A stretch of DNA of 64,000 nt from an uncultured Schlesneria sp. (GTDB lineage: Bacteria > Planctomycetota > Planctomycetia > Planctomycetales > Planctomycetaceae). A model generated the notes under the pieces. That model saw only the letters and a program-made list of their open reading frames with translations. It ran no database searches and had not been told where the DNA came from. Below are positions 47,581 through 57,107 of this stretch, one piece after another. The position numbers and the translations under genes are program-made. The stretch is from NCBI GenBank assembly GCA_903834925.1, contig CAILLA010000081.1:1-64000 (forward strand), given 5' to 3'. Positions within the stretch are counted from its first letter, which is position 1. Each line of letters opens with the position of its first letter.

Positions 47581-48906
47581 CTACTTCTTCCCGATTCGAT
47601 ACAGGTGCGTCTGACTTCTCAGTAAGAGAGACTCGTCCAGTACGACGGGTGAAGCCATTAACTGGCCTTCGAGTTGGTTGACTGCGACCTCTTCATATTC
47701 TCGGCCTGGTTTCAAGACGGTTGTCTTTCCTTCCTGGCTTAGGAAATACAATTTTCCGTCTGCGTAGATTGGTGATGATGAATAGTTGCCGGAGATCCGT
47801 TTTGTCCAGATCTGATCGCCGGTCAGTGCATTCACGCACGTGGCGACTCCTTGATCCGAAACATAGTAAAGCTGGTCGTTGACAAGTACCGGCGATGGCA
47901 TTGCGGGAATCTGTTTTGTGACTTTGAATTTGACGTGAGTTTTCGAAACGTCGCCTTGACCATCCAGGCCAATTGCCCAAAGTTGTGGTGCCATGAACCC
48001 GGTGCAGATATAGGCCATTCCGTGTCCGACTACGGGACGGGGCACATTCGAAAAACCGTCGCCGTATCGAACTTTCCAGATCTCGTACCCGTCGCGTGGG
48101 TCATAGGCGACGACCCATTGCGCACCGGGAATGATCACTTGATCGCGTCCATTAACGGTCACTTGCAGCGGCGTGCTAAAGGATTTGTGCATTTCGCCCA
48201 GGTCACCCGACATGGATGGACGGTTTGTTTTCCAGGCTTGCTCGCCGGTCAGTTTGTTCAAGGCAATCACGTACTGTTGCTCGGTTCCATCACAGGGAAC
48301 GATGAAAAGATCACCGGAGATAATCGGCGAGCTGCCCGGGCCGACTGAGTGTTTTGACGGAAGCTGTTTTTTCCAGACGATCGTGTTTGAAACAGTATCA
48401 ACGCAGGCCGTGCCCAATTCCCCGAAATGACAGTACAGCAGATTCCCGTCCAGGACGGGCGTTGGTGAAGCAAAGCTGTTGAGCGAATGAATGGGATCGA
48501 GTTCCGTCAGCTTAAAGAGTTCGATGTTGTGCTTGATCTGGCCCGTGGCGGCATCAAAACCGATTGCGCGCAGTTCGACGGAGGATAAGAGACTCATCTC
48601 TTTTGCCAGAGGATTCTTCGCCAGTTTTGTCTCCCGAGCTTCGGCTAACTCCTTTTCGCTTAGCGGAAATTCGACGGCGGTCGTCAGCCAGATGGTCGGT
48701 CCTGCGAAGACGGGAGACGACCAGCCTCGACCAGGGATTTTTGTTTTCCAGAGGATGTTCTCGGATTCGCTCCAAGTGGAAGGAAGGTTTTTCGCTTCAA
48801 TCTGTCCTTGGCCGCTCGGGCCGCGAAACTGACGCCATTCGTTCGCTGGAATCGCAGCGGCAAGGGACAAGAATGCTGCTGCGATCAACGTCACTCGGAA
48901 ATTCAT
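47581..48906 (-). CDS. Secreted PQQ-like beta-propeller protein
   Basis: 441 residues with a signal peptide (1-21, SLAAAIPA). A PQQ-binding-like beta-propeller (BamB/quinoprotein dehydrogenase type) starts with the planctomycete-typical EWRQFRGPSGQG, followed by repeated blades containing W-K and A-x-x-x-x-TG patterns (ATGQIKHNIEL, LTGEQAWKTNRP, RDGYEIWKVRY, LTGDQIWTKRI). No haem or catalytic Asp motif of true PQQ dehydrogenases is seen, so a scaffold or binding role is more likely. Single gene on the minus strand. Confidence 0.9.
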   Translation of the reverse strand: MNFRVTLIAAAFLSLAAAIPANEWRQFRGPSGQGQIEAKNLPSTWSESENILWKTKIPGRGWSSPVFAGPTIWLTTAVEFPLSEKELAEARETKLAKNPLAKEMSLLSSVELRAIGFDAATGQIKHNIELFKLTELDPIHSLNSFASPTPVLDGNLLYCHFGELGTACVDTVSNTIVWKKQLPSKHSVGPGSSPIISGDLFIVPCDGTEQQYVIALNKLTGEQAWKTNRPSMSGDLGEMHKSFSTPLQVTVNGRDQVIIPGAQWVVAYDPRDGYEIWKVRYGDGFSNVPRPVVGHGMAYICTGFMAPQLWAIGLDGQGDVSKTHVKFKVTKQIPAMPSPVLVNDQLYYVSDQGVATCVNALTGDQIWTKRISGNYSSSPIYADGKLYFLSQEGKTTVLKPGREYEEVAVNQLEGQLMASPVVLDESLLLRSQTHLYRIGKK

Positions 48907-49074
48907 TGGAAACCCTTACGAATCGGGGTGGATTCTGTTTTGCAAAAAGATCTTCAAGACATATTTCAGAAATCAGGCGTTATCGCAACAGCATACGATA
49001 GGTGAGGAAGCAAAAAAAGAAAGACGATGGAACTTATTGCCAAGTGCATTGTCAAGATTCAACGTTCGGGTTGT

Positions 49075-49171
49075 GTGCCACTGCATCGGAGTCTTCTCCG
49101 ACGCAGTGTCTTCCCGATTTTCGAGGCAAACGAAGAGCACTGGGTGACCGAAGACGGTCATCCAGTGGCAC
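49075..49171. repeat. Double-hairpin element, copy 4
   Basis: 97 bp, GTGCCACTGCATCGGAGTC at the left and TCCAGTGGCAC at the right, with the two-hairpin layout. Lies in the 48907-49458 gap between divergent genes, which otherwise shows no gene. Confidence 0.85.
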
Positions 49172-49458
49172 CCGAATCTTTAGCTTTGACGACGCACTTG
49201 TTCGACTTCGTTTACCCCGACAGCAATTTCTTCCGTTTTTGACATCGAACCAGTTGCGTGAACATCGTGTCAGTGGTTTGATATGAGGCGAAAAATCCCC
49301 TCTTGAGTGTTTAGTCTTTTAATCACCTGGGAAGCCTGACTTCCTCGTTGTGTCGCTTAATCCTTCTGAATTTCAATTTGTGATGTATCCAGAGATGGAC
49401 GTGTCGATGCGATGATACGTCAGGTTGTCTGACCCTTACCAGTTGAGAAACTTGCTGT

Positions 49459-52400
49459 ATGATCCTCGAAGAAGAACACGCGTTGCCGGTGATACATCTG
49501 TATGACAAAGGATTGTATCTTCAGGCTCTGAATGCCGGACTTCCCTTTGGTCAGTTAAAAGACTGGGGCGGTCCGCGCGGGCGGATGATCGCGGCCCGGT
49601 TGGCCGGGAATTTGGGTGCCCCCCGGTTATCGCGTCTTCACCGACTGCGGGCGTGGCGCGAAACGCCCGATGATCCTGAAGTTCTTTATTATCGTGCTTT
49701 CACGCGACTCGAAACGCATGGTCCGTATGTTGCCTGGAAATTTCTAAATGAGCATCCCTTTCCGACCGATGCCAGTCCCGACCTTCGATCCTCGTGGTTA
49801 ACTCTCTATGGTCAGACATTAACACTGCTGCACGATTTTTCTGCCGCCGAAGAATGGATGAAACAGGCTGAGGACGTTGCCCCCGACAACCCGTGGGTTC
49901 ATGTCGGCTGGTCCACGTTATATGAAGACCAGGATCGTTACGAAGACGCTCTGGCTGCCGTCGACCGGTCATTGTCGCTACGAAGCTGGTATCGACCCGG
50001 AGTTCAGGCGAAAGGTCACCTCCTACCGTTAGTCGGTCGGGACGACGAGGCAGAAGCGTTCTTGAAGGAAGCGAGTTCTCGGCTTGAGTCTTCTGCCGTT
50101 TATCTTTCATGGGCCGGGATTCTGTTGGAACGAGAATCCTACGACGAACTTGGGATCGTGCTGCAAAAGGTAGATGAACTATCGCCGCTGATGGAAACCC
50201 AGTTCGCCAAAGGGATGGCCGGACTCCGGTCTCTGATCGCCTATCGAATGGGTGATATCGATGGAGCGATCCGATATGCGAAACAAAGCGGTGACAAGTT
50301 TGAATTGAAGATGGCCGATCGATTGGAAGACCCAGCCCGTCGTCAGCGCCGGCGCGTGAAGTTGCCTGTGGGATTTGTGAGGCAACACGAAAAAACGTGT
50401 GTTCCGGCGACGCTGTCGGCAATCAGTCAATATTTGTCAATGCCTGCCGAACATCTTCAGATTGCAGAATCGATCTGTTACGACGGCACTTCGTCCTATA
50501 ACGAACGGAATTGGGCTAATACCAATGGTTGGTACACGCGTGAATTTACGGTTTCCGAAGAGAGTACAGAACTTCTGATCGATGCGGGGATCCCCTTTAC
50601 GTTGACCACGACCGCACCGGGTGGCGGACATCTGCAGGCAGTGATCGGATATGACGGATTGCGGGGGACGTTGATCGTTCGTGATCCCTATATGCGTAAC
50701 TGGAGCGAAGGGTTTGCAGATGGAATTATTGAACACTATCAGGCATTCGGTCCGCGCGGAATGGCCATGGTTCCTGTCGCAGAACGGGGACGATTAGAGA
50801 CACTGGACCTTCCTGACGCAGCCTTGTGGGATCAGCTTCATTTGTTGGACGGAGCGCTCGAAACACATCGTCGCAGTGATGCCGAGGCGGTTTTTTCGAA
50901 GCTACAAGAGGACGCGCCGCAGCATCGGATCACGTTCGAGGCGGAGCGACGCCTGATGCTGTACGATGCCAATCCAACGGGAATGCTGGAAGCGATTGAT
51001 AAATTGCTGGGACTTTATCCCAAGGACCCGTTGTTGCAACTCTCTCGACTGTCCCGATTACGCGATCTGGCGAAACGGGACGAGCGTGTTGAGACCTTGC
51101 AGCGTTTATGCGATGAGAAGGATACTCATCCGATGTTCCTCAGCCAATTGGCTCAGGAGCTATCCGCAGATGCGCGGGAACATGAACGAGCAATCGATCT
51201 GCTGAATCGCGCCATGCGGCGAAATCCACTGGATGCAGGCAATTTCTACATCCTGGCCGGGATTCGTTCCGATCAACGGATTTTTGACGAGGCTCTCGAT
51301 CTTTATCGATTTTCAGCTTGCCTGGATGATAAGAACGAAGCGGCAGCAGAAGCTTATTTCCGCATGGCTCAATTTCGCCAACAGACGGATGTTGCACTCG
51401 ACTGGATCCGTCGTCGTGTTGATCGGTTCGGAAAGATTTCCAGCCAGCCGGTCAGAACATATGAATTGGCATTGCGCCGACTCAGCCGTGATGAAGAAGG
51501 TGTTGCGGCTCTCGAAACGGCGATTGAACGACGACCCGACGATGGGGATCTGTTGCTTTACGCCGCCGACATTGAAGCGTATGCCACGTTTCGACATATC
51601 GATCGAGCCAGGGAACTTTATCGCCGCGCAGAAGGACGAGTTTCACGAACCGAATGGCTGCGTGTTGGTGCGCGACTCGCTTCTTACGAAAGCAATTACG
51701 TCGAAGCCCTGCGGATCTGGCGAGAGATTGTGGAACTGCAGCCGATGGCGGTGGATGCTCATCGAGCGATCGCCAGTCTGCTTTCCGAACTGGAAGGGCA
51801 AGCGGCAGCGATCAATCACGTGAAATCGGTCGCCGAACGATTTCCGCACCACCAGCCGTTGCTCGTACTTTCAATTGAATATCTTCGTGAGGAACCTGCC
51901 GAAGTCATGGAAGCGGCAATTCGCAGGTTGATTGAACTCAACCCGGCGGATGCGTGGGCACATCGTGAACTCGGCTTTCTGATGACGAAGTTGCGCCGGT
52001 TCGACGAAGCTGCGGAATGTGCCGAGGCCGCAGGACGACTCGATCCCACGCATACGGCATGGTTCCATTTGCGGGGCGAAATTGCTGCCAGTCAGAGTCG
52101 ATTTGCGGATGCGAGAAACGAATATCGTCAGGCGCTGCGGCTTTCGATCGACAATGATTTTGCCATGGATCAGTTGTTGACCTGTTGCGAAACGACGGAC
52201 GAGCGAATCAAGGAACTCTCATTTCTGCTGGACGAATTGACCAGGCAGGTCATCTACGGTGACGGGCTGTTGAACTACCGAGGCTGCGCGTCACAGTTGA
52301 TCGATCCCGAAGAATTGTTGAAGCAGCTTCGAGAAGCTTTAAAGGCCAGGCCCGACTTGTGGCACGCCTGGTCGGCCTGCGTTCGTCAGTTGACAGATAT

Positions 52401-54456
52401 GGACCGGTTGGACGAAGCGTTAGAGCTATCGAACCAGACGACGGAACGATTTCCGCTCCTCCCGAGGATCTGGTTGGATCGTGCTCACGTCTGTCAGGTT
52501 CAGCTCGATGTCGACGGTGAACTGGCCGCGTTGGAAAAATGTCACGAGATCAGCCCGACATGGACTGAGGCGACTCGACAATTATCGGATGTTTATCTTC
52601 GTAAAGGGGATTTTGAGAAGTCGATCGAATTACTTCAGCGTGCCATTGCGCTCAGCCCTCAGGAAGGCTTGAATATTGGCTGGCTGGCAGATGTCGAATG
52701 GCGACAAGGGAAACATGACGAAGCGTTGAGTCATATCGAAAAAGCGGTTCAGTTGTCGCCGGGCTATTCCTGGGCCTGGGATTGCTTGAGGTACTGGTCG
52801 AATGAACTTGATGATTCAGATCGCCCGATTCGCGTTGCGCAGGAATTGACCGAGCGGCGACCAGGTGAAGCGAGGTCATGGTTAATTCTGGCGAGAATGC
52901 TGGCAGGAAAAGAGGATTGCCTTGAGGAACGGCTGACGACACTCAAGAAGGCGATAGAATTGCAGCCACGCTGTGTTGCCGCTTTCGAACAGATGGCGCG
53001 CGGACTCCAATTGGCGGGGCGAACCGATGAGGCATTGGAGGCGTGTTCACCGCCAGTCTTTGGCGAACACCGACCTGTCGACCTTGTCGCCTGTGCCGCT
53101 TGGATTCAATGGGAACGCGGCAATCGCGAGCAGGCGATCAAGGAAATGCGTGCGGCTGTCGAGCGAGATCCCAGCTATTATGCCGGATGGTCTCAATTGT
53201 CGGATTGGCTGGAAGCTCAAAAGGACTATCCGGGCTGCCTGGAAGCCAGCAAGATGATGGTTCGGCTGAATCCGCATGTCGAATCGTCATTGGGACATCT
53301 GGCTCTGGCATATTTGAATAACGACGATCGCAAAGGGGCGAAGGAAGCCTTTCGGCGCGCGTTCGAGATGTTTCCTGGATATCAATTTGCCGGGCTATGG
53401 CTGTTTGATCTGGAAGAACAGGACAATCAGCTTGAAGAAGCGGCCAAAGTGCTTGCCGTCCTTGATGCCCATACAGACGGTCCGTTCGTCACGTCCAAAC
53501 GAGCTATTCTGGCGACGCGTACGAAAGATCGCGAACTGGCGTCATCGTCGTTCCGAGAATTGTGTCTCGATACGGACAACAATTCCTGGCCGTTAAGTTC
53601 CGCGTACGACGCCATGAAAAAAGCCAAATGGCTCGAAGACGTACGCCGTGTCGCTAGCGAAGCGTTTGAGGAAGAAAAAGTTCACTCGGAAGTCGGAAAG
53701 AAATGGATTCAGGCCCATGTTGACGACCGACGATGGGATCTGAAGGGACGGCTGAAATTCCTGGTCGAAAGACACCCGCGCGCCGGTGGTTTTGCCGTCT
53801 ACGAATGGGTCGAAGCACTGCTCAACGCAGGACGTAAATCGCAGTTTCATAAGTTTGCCAGAGTCGAAGATTCCTGGCTGCGAACGAATTCATTTGCATG
53901 GGGTTCGGTTGGCTGGGGAATGACGCGGATCAAGGATTACAAGTCGGCGTATCAATGGCTGAAGGATTGGCGAGAACAAAAGGCTGCGGAACCTTGGATG
54001 CTGGTGAATGCCGTTGAAGCGTTTCGTGATCGAGGAAAAAATGTAGAAGCCAGCGAAATCAGCCGCCACGCGCTAACTCTATCACCTGATGGCGGAGTGC
54101 CGTTACATCAGTTGTGGCTGGCCGCAGATGAAGTTGTCGCGGGAGACTTTGCTGCCGCGCGTGAACGAGTGACACAGGTTGATCGAACCACTCTTGACGC
54201 AGACTACACGTTTCTGATGATCATTATTGAAGTGATTGTCGAAATGATGGAGACCCCTGCTGATCAGCGTCGAGCAACGTTCACTTCTGTCCGCAAACGC
54301 GTCAATCTTGCCTTATACAATTACACCTATCAGAGCCTCTCAGCAGAACGATCACGAAGACTGTTCTACCGGTACGGAGTCAAGCAGATTGCAAAAGCAG
54401 TAGGAGGCTGGAGGGCGACACTTTGGATGTGGTATCGCGTTGCGTTTTCGTATTGA
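49459..54456 (+). CDS. Giant TPR protein with embedded C39-like peptidase domain
   Basis: 1665 residues. TPR-like helical repeats occupy about 1-290 and 450-1640 (for example YEDALAAVDRSLSLRSWYRPGVQ, FEKSIELLQRAIALSPQ). Residues about 297-440 form a papain-like C39 domain: VGFVRQHEKTCVPATLSAI with probable nucleophile Cys314, GGGHLQAVIGYDG with His391 and LIVRDPYM with Asp409, the Cys-His-Asp order expected. No signal peptide or membrane segment is visible. C39 domains process double-Gly leader peptides or, in TPR proteins, act in unknown peptide handling. The C-terminal ~100 residues (ending LWMWYRVAFSY) are hydrophobic-rich. Stand-alone gene with repeats on both sides. Confidence 0.85.
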   Translation: MILEEEHALPVIHLYDKGLYLQALNAGLPFGQLKDWGGPRGRMIAARLAGNLGAPRLSRLHRLRAWRETPDDPEVLYYRAFTRLETHGPYVAWKFLNEHPFPTDASPDLRSSWLTLYGQTLTLLHDFSAAEEWMKQAEDVAPDNPWVHVGWSTLYEDQDRYEDALAAVDRSLSLRSWYRPGVQAKGHLLPLVGRDDEAEAFLKEASSRLESSAVYLSWAGILLERESYDELGIVLQKVDELSPLMETQFAKGMAGLRSLIAYRMGDIDGAIRYAKQSGDKFELKMADRLEDPARRQRRRVKLPVGFVRQHEKTCVPATLSAISQYLSMPAEHLQIAESICYDGTSSYNERNWANTNGWYTREFTVSEESTELLIDAGIPFTLTTTAPGGGHLQAVIGYDGLRGTLIVRDPYMRNWSEGFADGIIEHYQAFGPRGMAMVPVAERGRLETLDLPDAALWDQLHLLDGALETHRRSDAEAVFSKLQEDAPQHRITFEAERRLMLYDANPTGMLEAIDKLLGLYPKDPLLQLSRLSRLRDLAKRDERVETLQRLCDEKDTHPMFLSQLAQELSADAREHERAIDLLNRAMRRNPLDAGNFYILAGIRSDQRIFDEALDLYRFSACLDDKNEAAAEAYFRMAQFRQQTDVALDWIRRRVDRFGKISSQPVRTYELALRRLSRDEEGVAALETAIERRPDDGDLLLYAADIEAYATFRHIDRARELYRRAEGRVSRTEWLRVGARLASYESNYVEALRIWREIVELQPMAVDAHRAIASLLSELEGQAAAINHVKSVAERFPHHQPLLVLSIEYLREEPAEVMEAAIRRLIELNPADAWAHRELGFLMTKLRRFDEAAECAEAAGRLDPTHTAWFHLRGEIAASQSRFADARNEYRQALRLSIDNDFAMDQLLTCCETTDERIKELSFLLDELTRQVIYGDGLLNYRGCASQLIDPEELLKQLREALKARPDLWHAWSACVRQLTDMDRLDEALELSNQTTERFPLLPRIWLDRAHVCQVQLDVDGELAALEKCHEISPTWTEATRQLSDVYLRKGDFEKSIELLQRAIALSPQEGLNIGWLADVEWRQGKHDEALSHIEKAVQLSPGYSWAWDCLRYWSNELDDSDRPIRVAQELTERRPGEARSWLILARMLAGKEDCLEERLTTLKKAIELQPRCVAAFEQMARGLQLAGRTDEALEACSPPVFGEHRPVDLVACAAWIQWERGNREQAIKEMRAAVERDPSYYAGWSQLSDWLEAQKDYPGCLEASKMMVRLNPHVESSLGHLALAYLNNDDRKGAKEAFRRAFEMFPGYQFAGLWLFDLEEQDNQLEEAAKVLAVLDAHTDGPFVTSKRAILATRTKDRELASSSFRELCLDTDNNSWPLSSAYDAMKKAKWLEDVRRVASEAFEEEKVHSEVGKKWIQAHVDDRRWDLKGRLKFLVERHPRAGGFAVYEWVEALLNAGRKSQFHKFARVEDSWLRTNSFAWGSVGWGMTRIKDYKSAYQWLKDWREQKAAEPWMLVNAVEAFRDRGKNVEASEISRHALTLSPDGGVPLHQLWLAADEVVAGDFAAARERVTQVDRTTLDADYTFLMIIIEVIVEMMETPADQRRATFTSVRKRVNLALYNYTYQSLSAERSRRLFYRYGVKQIAKAVGGWRATLWMWYRVAFSY

Positions 54457-54511
54457 TACAAAATGACACGCCGCTTTTTGTCCTCGTGCGTTGTCAAAGC
54501 TAATGATTCGG

Positions 54512-54608
54512 GTGCCACTGGATGACCGTCTCCGGTCACCCAGTGCTCTTCGACTTCCTTGAAAAAAAGTCAAGACATTGCCCTCCGAAGACTCCGATGC
54601 AGTGGCAC
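54512..54608. repeat. Double-hairpin element, copy 5 (inverted)
   Basis: 97 bp between convergent genes; starts GTGCCACTGGATGACCG and ends CCGATGCAGTGGCAC, so its two hairpins are in the opposite order to copies 2-4. Confidence 0.85.
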
Positions 54609-54673
54609 ACAACCCAAACTTTGAGTTTTGACGACGTACTTGGTGAAGGTACAACGATTCACAACAAAACAGA

Positions 54674-55792
54674 TTAACGGATCAAATGCGGGATAAAACG
54701 ACTGAGGTTGTGAGTGATCGGGTTTTCGTCTTCGCGAATCCCCAGGCCGCAGGCAGTGTCGCCGACGATCCAGCTGCCGAGTACCGCGAAGCTTTTGCCT
54801 GACTGCATCAGCGGATGGAATTTTTGGTAGACCGCAGGCTGGTTTGAATAGGGGCCATCGGTTTCCAGTACTGTCCGGCCGTGTTGAACCACCTGGATGT
54901 TACTCCCTTCCCGTGCCAGAATCGGTTTGCGGACGTAATCGCCCGTCAGCGGTTCCCACGCGGCTGGCAGCAGATAATCGCTTTCAGGAAACATTTCCCA
55001 TAACACGACCAACAACGCCTTGTTGGAAAGCAACATTTTCCAGGGAGGTTCGATCCAGCGAGTGGGAGCCGTCAGCAGTTGTGGCGCGAAAGGCTCGTTC
55101 AACATCCATTCCCATGGGTACAGTTTAAACAGGCAATTAATCGGGATGTCATGCTCGTTGACAAACAGATTGCGGCGCGAGTCATATCCGATCGCAGACA
55201 TCGGCAAGTATTCGGTAGTCAGTCCGGCTTGTGCTGCCGTGTCCCTTAAGTACGTAACATTCCCAAAATCCTCTTCATGGTCATCAGTGGTTGCAAAACT
55301 GATGCGTCCCTGATCCTGCCAGTCTGCCCACCTGGCGATTAATTGCTCGTGAAGACTGTTGAACTGATCGCAACGGGGATGAACTGCTTCCAGCCATTTC
55401 CATTGAACAACGGACGCTTCGAATAATCCCGTCGGCGTATCCGCGTTGTATTCCAGCATTTTTGGCGCAGAACGACCGTCCCAGGCGAGATCAAACCGAC
55501 CGTAAAGAGTCGGTTCGTCCCCATTCCAACTCTGCCGAATCCAATTGTGAAAGGCGGCCGGAATTTGGAACTCATCAAAACGGTCTTCGTCCATGACGGC
55601 TTGGACTGCCTTCAAGCACATGTCATGCAGGCAATTTGTCGCGAGCTCCAGTTCTTCGATTTCGTTCTTGGAAAACTCGTACCACCCTGCCTCATCCCAA
55701 TACGGTTCGTTATCGATGGTGTGGTAGGTGAATCCCAATTCTTCGACATCGCGACGCCAGTTCGGTCGAGGTTCAGCAGTGATCCGGCGCAT
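54674..55792 (-). CDS. Glutathionylspermidine-synthase family ATP-grasp protein (YjfC/YgiC-like)
   Basis: 372 residues matching the GSP_synth ATP-grasp family (usual length ~385): VEELGFTYHTIDNEPYWDEAGWYEF, YGRFDLAWDGRSAPKMLEYNADTPTGLFEASVVQWKW, LFKLYPWEWMLNEPFA, WEPLTGDYVRKPILAREGSNIQVV, YQKFHPL and VLGSWIVGDTACGLGIREDENPIT. The catalytic synthetase part resembles E. coli YgiC/YjfC, which lack the amidase half of true Gss and whose substrate is unresolved. Its ATG overlaps the stop of the upstream lipoprotein gene (TGATG). Confidence 0.93.
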   Translation of the reverse strand: MRRITAEPRPNWRRDVEELGFTYHTIDNEPYWDEAGWYEFSKNEIEELELATNCLHDMCLKAVQAVMDEDRFDEFQIPAAFHNWIRQSWNGDEPTLYGRFDLAWDGRSAPKMLEYNADTPTGLFEASVVQWKWLEAVHPRCDQFNSLHEQLIARWADWQDQGRISFATTDDHEEDFGNVTYLRDTAAQAGLTTEYLPMSAIGYDSRRNLFVNEHDIPINCLFKLYPWEWMLNEPFAPQLLTAPTRWIEPPWKMLLSNKALLVVLWEMFPESDYLLPAAWEPLTGDYVRKPILAREGSNIQVVQHGRTVLETDGPYSNQPAVYQKFHPLMQSGKSFAVLGSWIVGDTACGLGIREDENPITHNLSRFIPHLIR

Positions 55793-56235
55793 CAGCTTCC
55801 TCCCGACAAATGAGACCCCGTTCCGCCGAAACCGCCGCGAGTAATGCCGGTGCCGGTCGAATGAGGCGCTGAAATACCGTTATTAACCGGCCCGGCGACG
55901 GAACGCCCCGGTGGTGCAGATGGCGAATTCTGGTAACGATTCGAGGAACCGCCAAACACATTCGGGAAGTACGTCGATCGGTGATGATAATGTTGGCCGG
56001 TGGAACTCGATGTTGGGTTCAGATTGGAACTTTGTGGATTCTGTTTTTCGGAATCGTCCTCATTCTGTGAAACGACGAATTCTTCGTCTTCCTTTCCATT
56101 GTGAGCGGCAGGATTCACCTTACGTGGGGCAGCGATACTGGTCGGAGTTGGCTTCGGAGGTTCCGTTTGAGAACAACCGAAAGCAGCCATTGAAGGGACC
56201 AGCAGCGTTAACGCGACTTTCGAACTTCGTTTCAT
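55792..56235 (-). CDS. YgiB/YjfM-like (DUF1190-type) lipoprotein
   Basis: 147 residues from the ATG at 56235, which begins a lipoprotein signal (MKRSSKVALTLLVPSMAAFGC); a frame to 56277 is less likely. The mature protein is low in complexity (Pro/Ser/Asn/His-rich) and ends TGITRGGFGGTGSHLSGGS. The TRGGFG tail is the signature end of E. coli YgiB (TVTRGGFGES). Encoded directly before the YgiC/YjfC-like ATP-grasp gene with a 1-nt stop/start overlap, as in enterobacterial ygiBC and yjfMC. Family assignment rests on the tail motif and gene order. Confidence 0.75.
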   Translation of the reverse strand: MKRSSKVALTLLVPSMAAFGCSQTEPPKPTPTSIAAPRKVNPAAHNGKEDEEFVVSQNEDDSEKQNPQSSNLNPTSSSTGQHYHHRSTYFPNVFGGSSNRYQNSPSAPPGRSVAGPVNNGISAPHSTGTGITRGGFGGTGSHLSGGS

Positions 56236-56322
56236 GTTACAGACTTCTCTCACGTAGTGGAGGATTGCAACCTCCACGCAACATTTTCCATCAGCAGTTG
56301 GAAGCCGCCGCGACTGTTCTGG

Positions 56323-56417
56323 TGTCGGGCGTTAAAATTTCAAAAATGGCCGCCACGGTCAAACTCATCAAGCCAATCGCTTCATTGGCCAAATTTGAAA
56401 ATGGAAACCCCGACCCC
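56323..56417. repeat. GGGGTCGGG palindromic element, copy 1
   Basis: Begins TGTCGGGCGTTAAAATTTC and ends AATTTGAAAATGG...CCCCGACCCC, an imperfect inverted repeat. A second copy at 56899-56987 has perfect GGGGTCGGG / CCCGACCCC ends. This copy lies between the DUF350 and DUF1190-like genes of one operon. Confidence 0.75.
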
Positions 56418-56454
56418 CTCTTCGAAACCTGTCCTATTGAGTTCGACACGACCG

Positions 56455-56718
56455 TTAGTGCATCGAGTTGACGACAATCAGGCTGAGGCCAAGCAGCATC
56501 GCAGCGACAACAATTCCGACTGCCATGTTTCGATCTTCCAACTGTTTTTCGATATCCAGCCGTCTGGTGATGATTTCAAATGCCTTGAATCCGACCAGCA
56601 TCAAAGCCAGGCCGAGTAACCCGAATGAAGCGGTTCCGATCAGCGCCGACCAAAGTCCTGACGAATCCGAAGGAATGGACGCGAATAGATTTTGATTGGC
56701 AAAAACAGCATTTAACAT
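56455..56718 (-). CDS. DUF350 (YjfL-like) inner-membrane protein
   Basis: 87 residues with two hydrophobic segments (about 20-46, WSALIGTASFGLLGLALMLVGFKA, and 63-84, NMAVGIVVAAMLLGLSLIVV) joined by a charged loop (ITRRLDIEKQLEDRN). Matches a single DUF350 repeat, half of the four-helix E. coli YjfL. Upstream of the lipoprotein and ATP-grasp genes on the same strand; in E. coli yjfL-yjfM-yjfC have the same order, which supports a membrane-associated module. Confidence 0.82.
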   Translation of the reverse strand: MLNAVFANQNLFASIPSDSSGLWSALIGTASFGLLGLALMLVGFKAFEIITRRLDIEKQLEDRNMAVGIVVAAMLLGLSLIVVNSMH

Positions 56719-56898
56719 CGGTTGAGTCTTTCAACGGATTTAAGAACTGGAAATTGATTTCCTGGAGAATAACGTCGCCGGACGCGTTTCGGATCATTCG
56801 AATGGAAGAATGCCGTCAGTTTTCATGCAAAATATCGTGAATTGTAACTACGAAAAAATCAGTCGAGTTGAGCCGGGTAGCGGAAGCCGTCGGAATCT

Positions 56899-56987
56899 GG
56901 GGTCGGGCATTCAAATTTTAAAAATCGCCGATAAGATCAAAGGTTTTTACTTGGTGGGCCCATTTTGAAATTTGAAATCCCGACCCC
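56899..56987. repeat. GGGGTCGGG palindromic element, copy 2
   Basis: 89-bp element with perfect 9-bp ends GGGGTCGGG / CCCGACCCC and near-palindromic AT-rich arms (CATTCAAATTTTAAAA and CATTTTGAAATTTGAAAT). It lies in the 56719-57107 gap upstream of the WD40 gene; nothing else coding is seen there. Confidence 0.8.
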
Positions 56988-57107
56988 TCTACTTTTTTCA
57001 GATTTGGGTCGCACCCCGTTTCTCAGAGCGAAAGATCATTCGCGATGTCCACATTGAAAGTTCTTCGTTTTCGCGGAACAGGTCAACACAAACTGAACGA
57101 TTTATCA

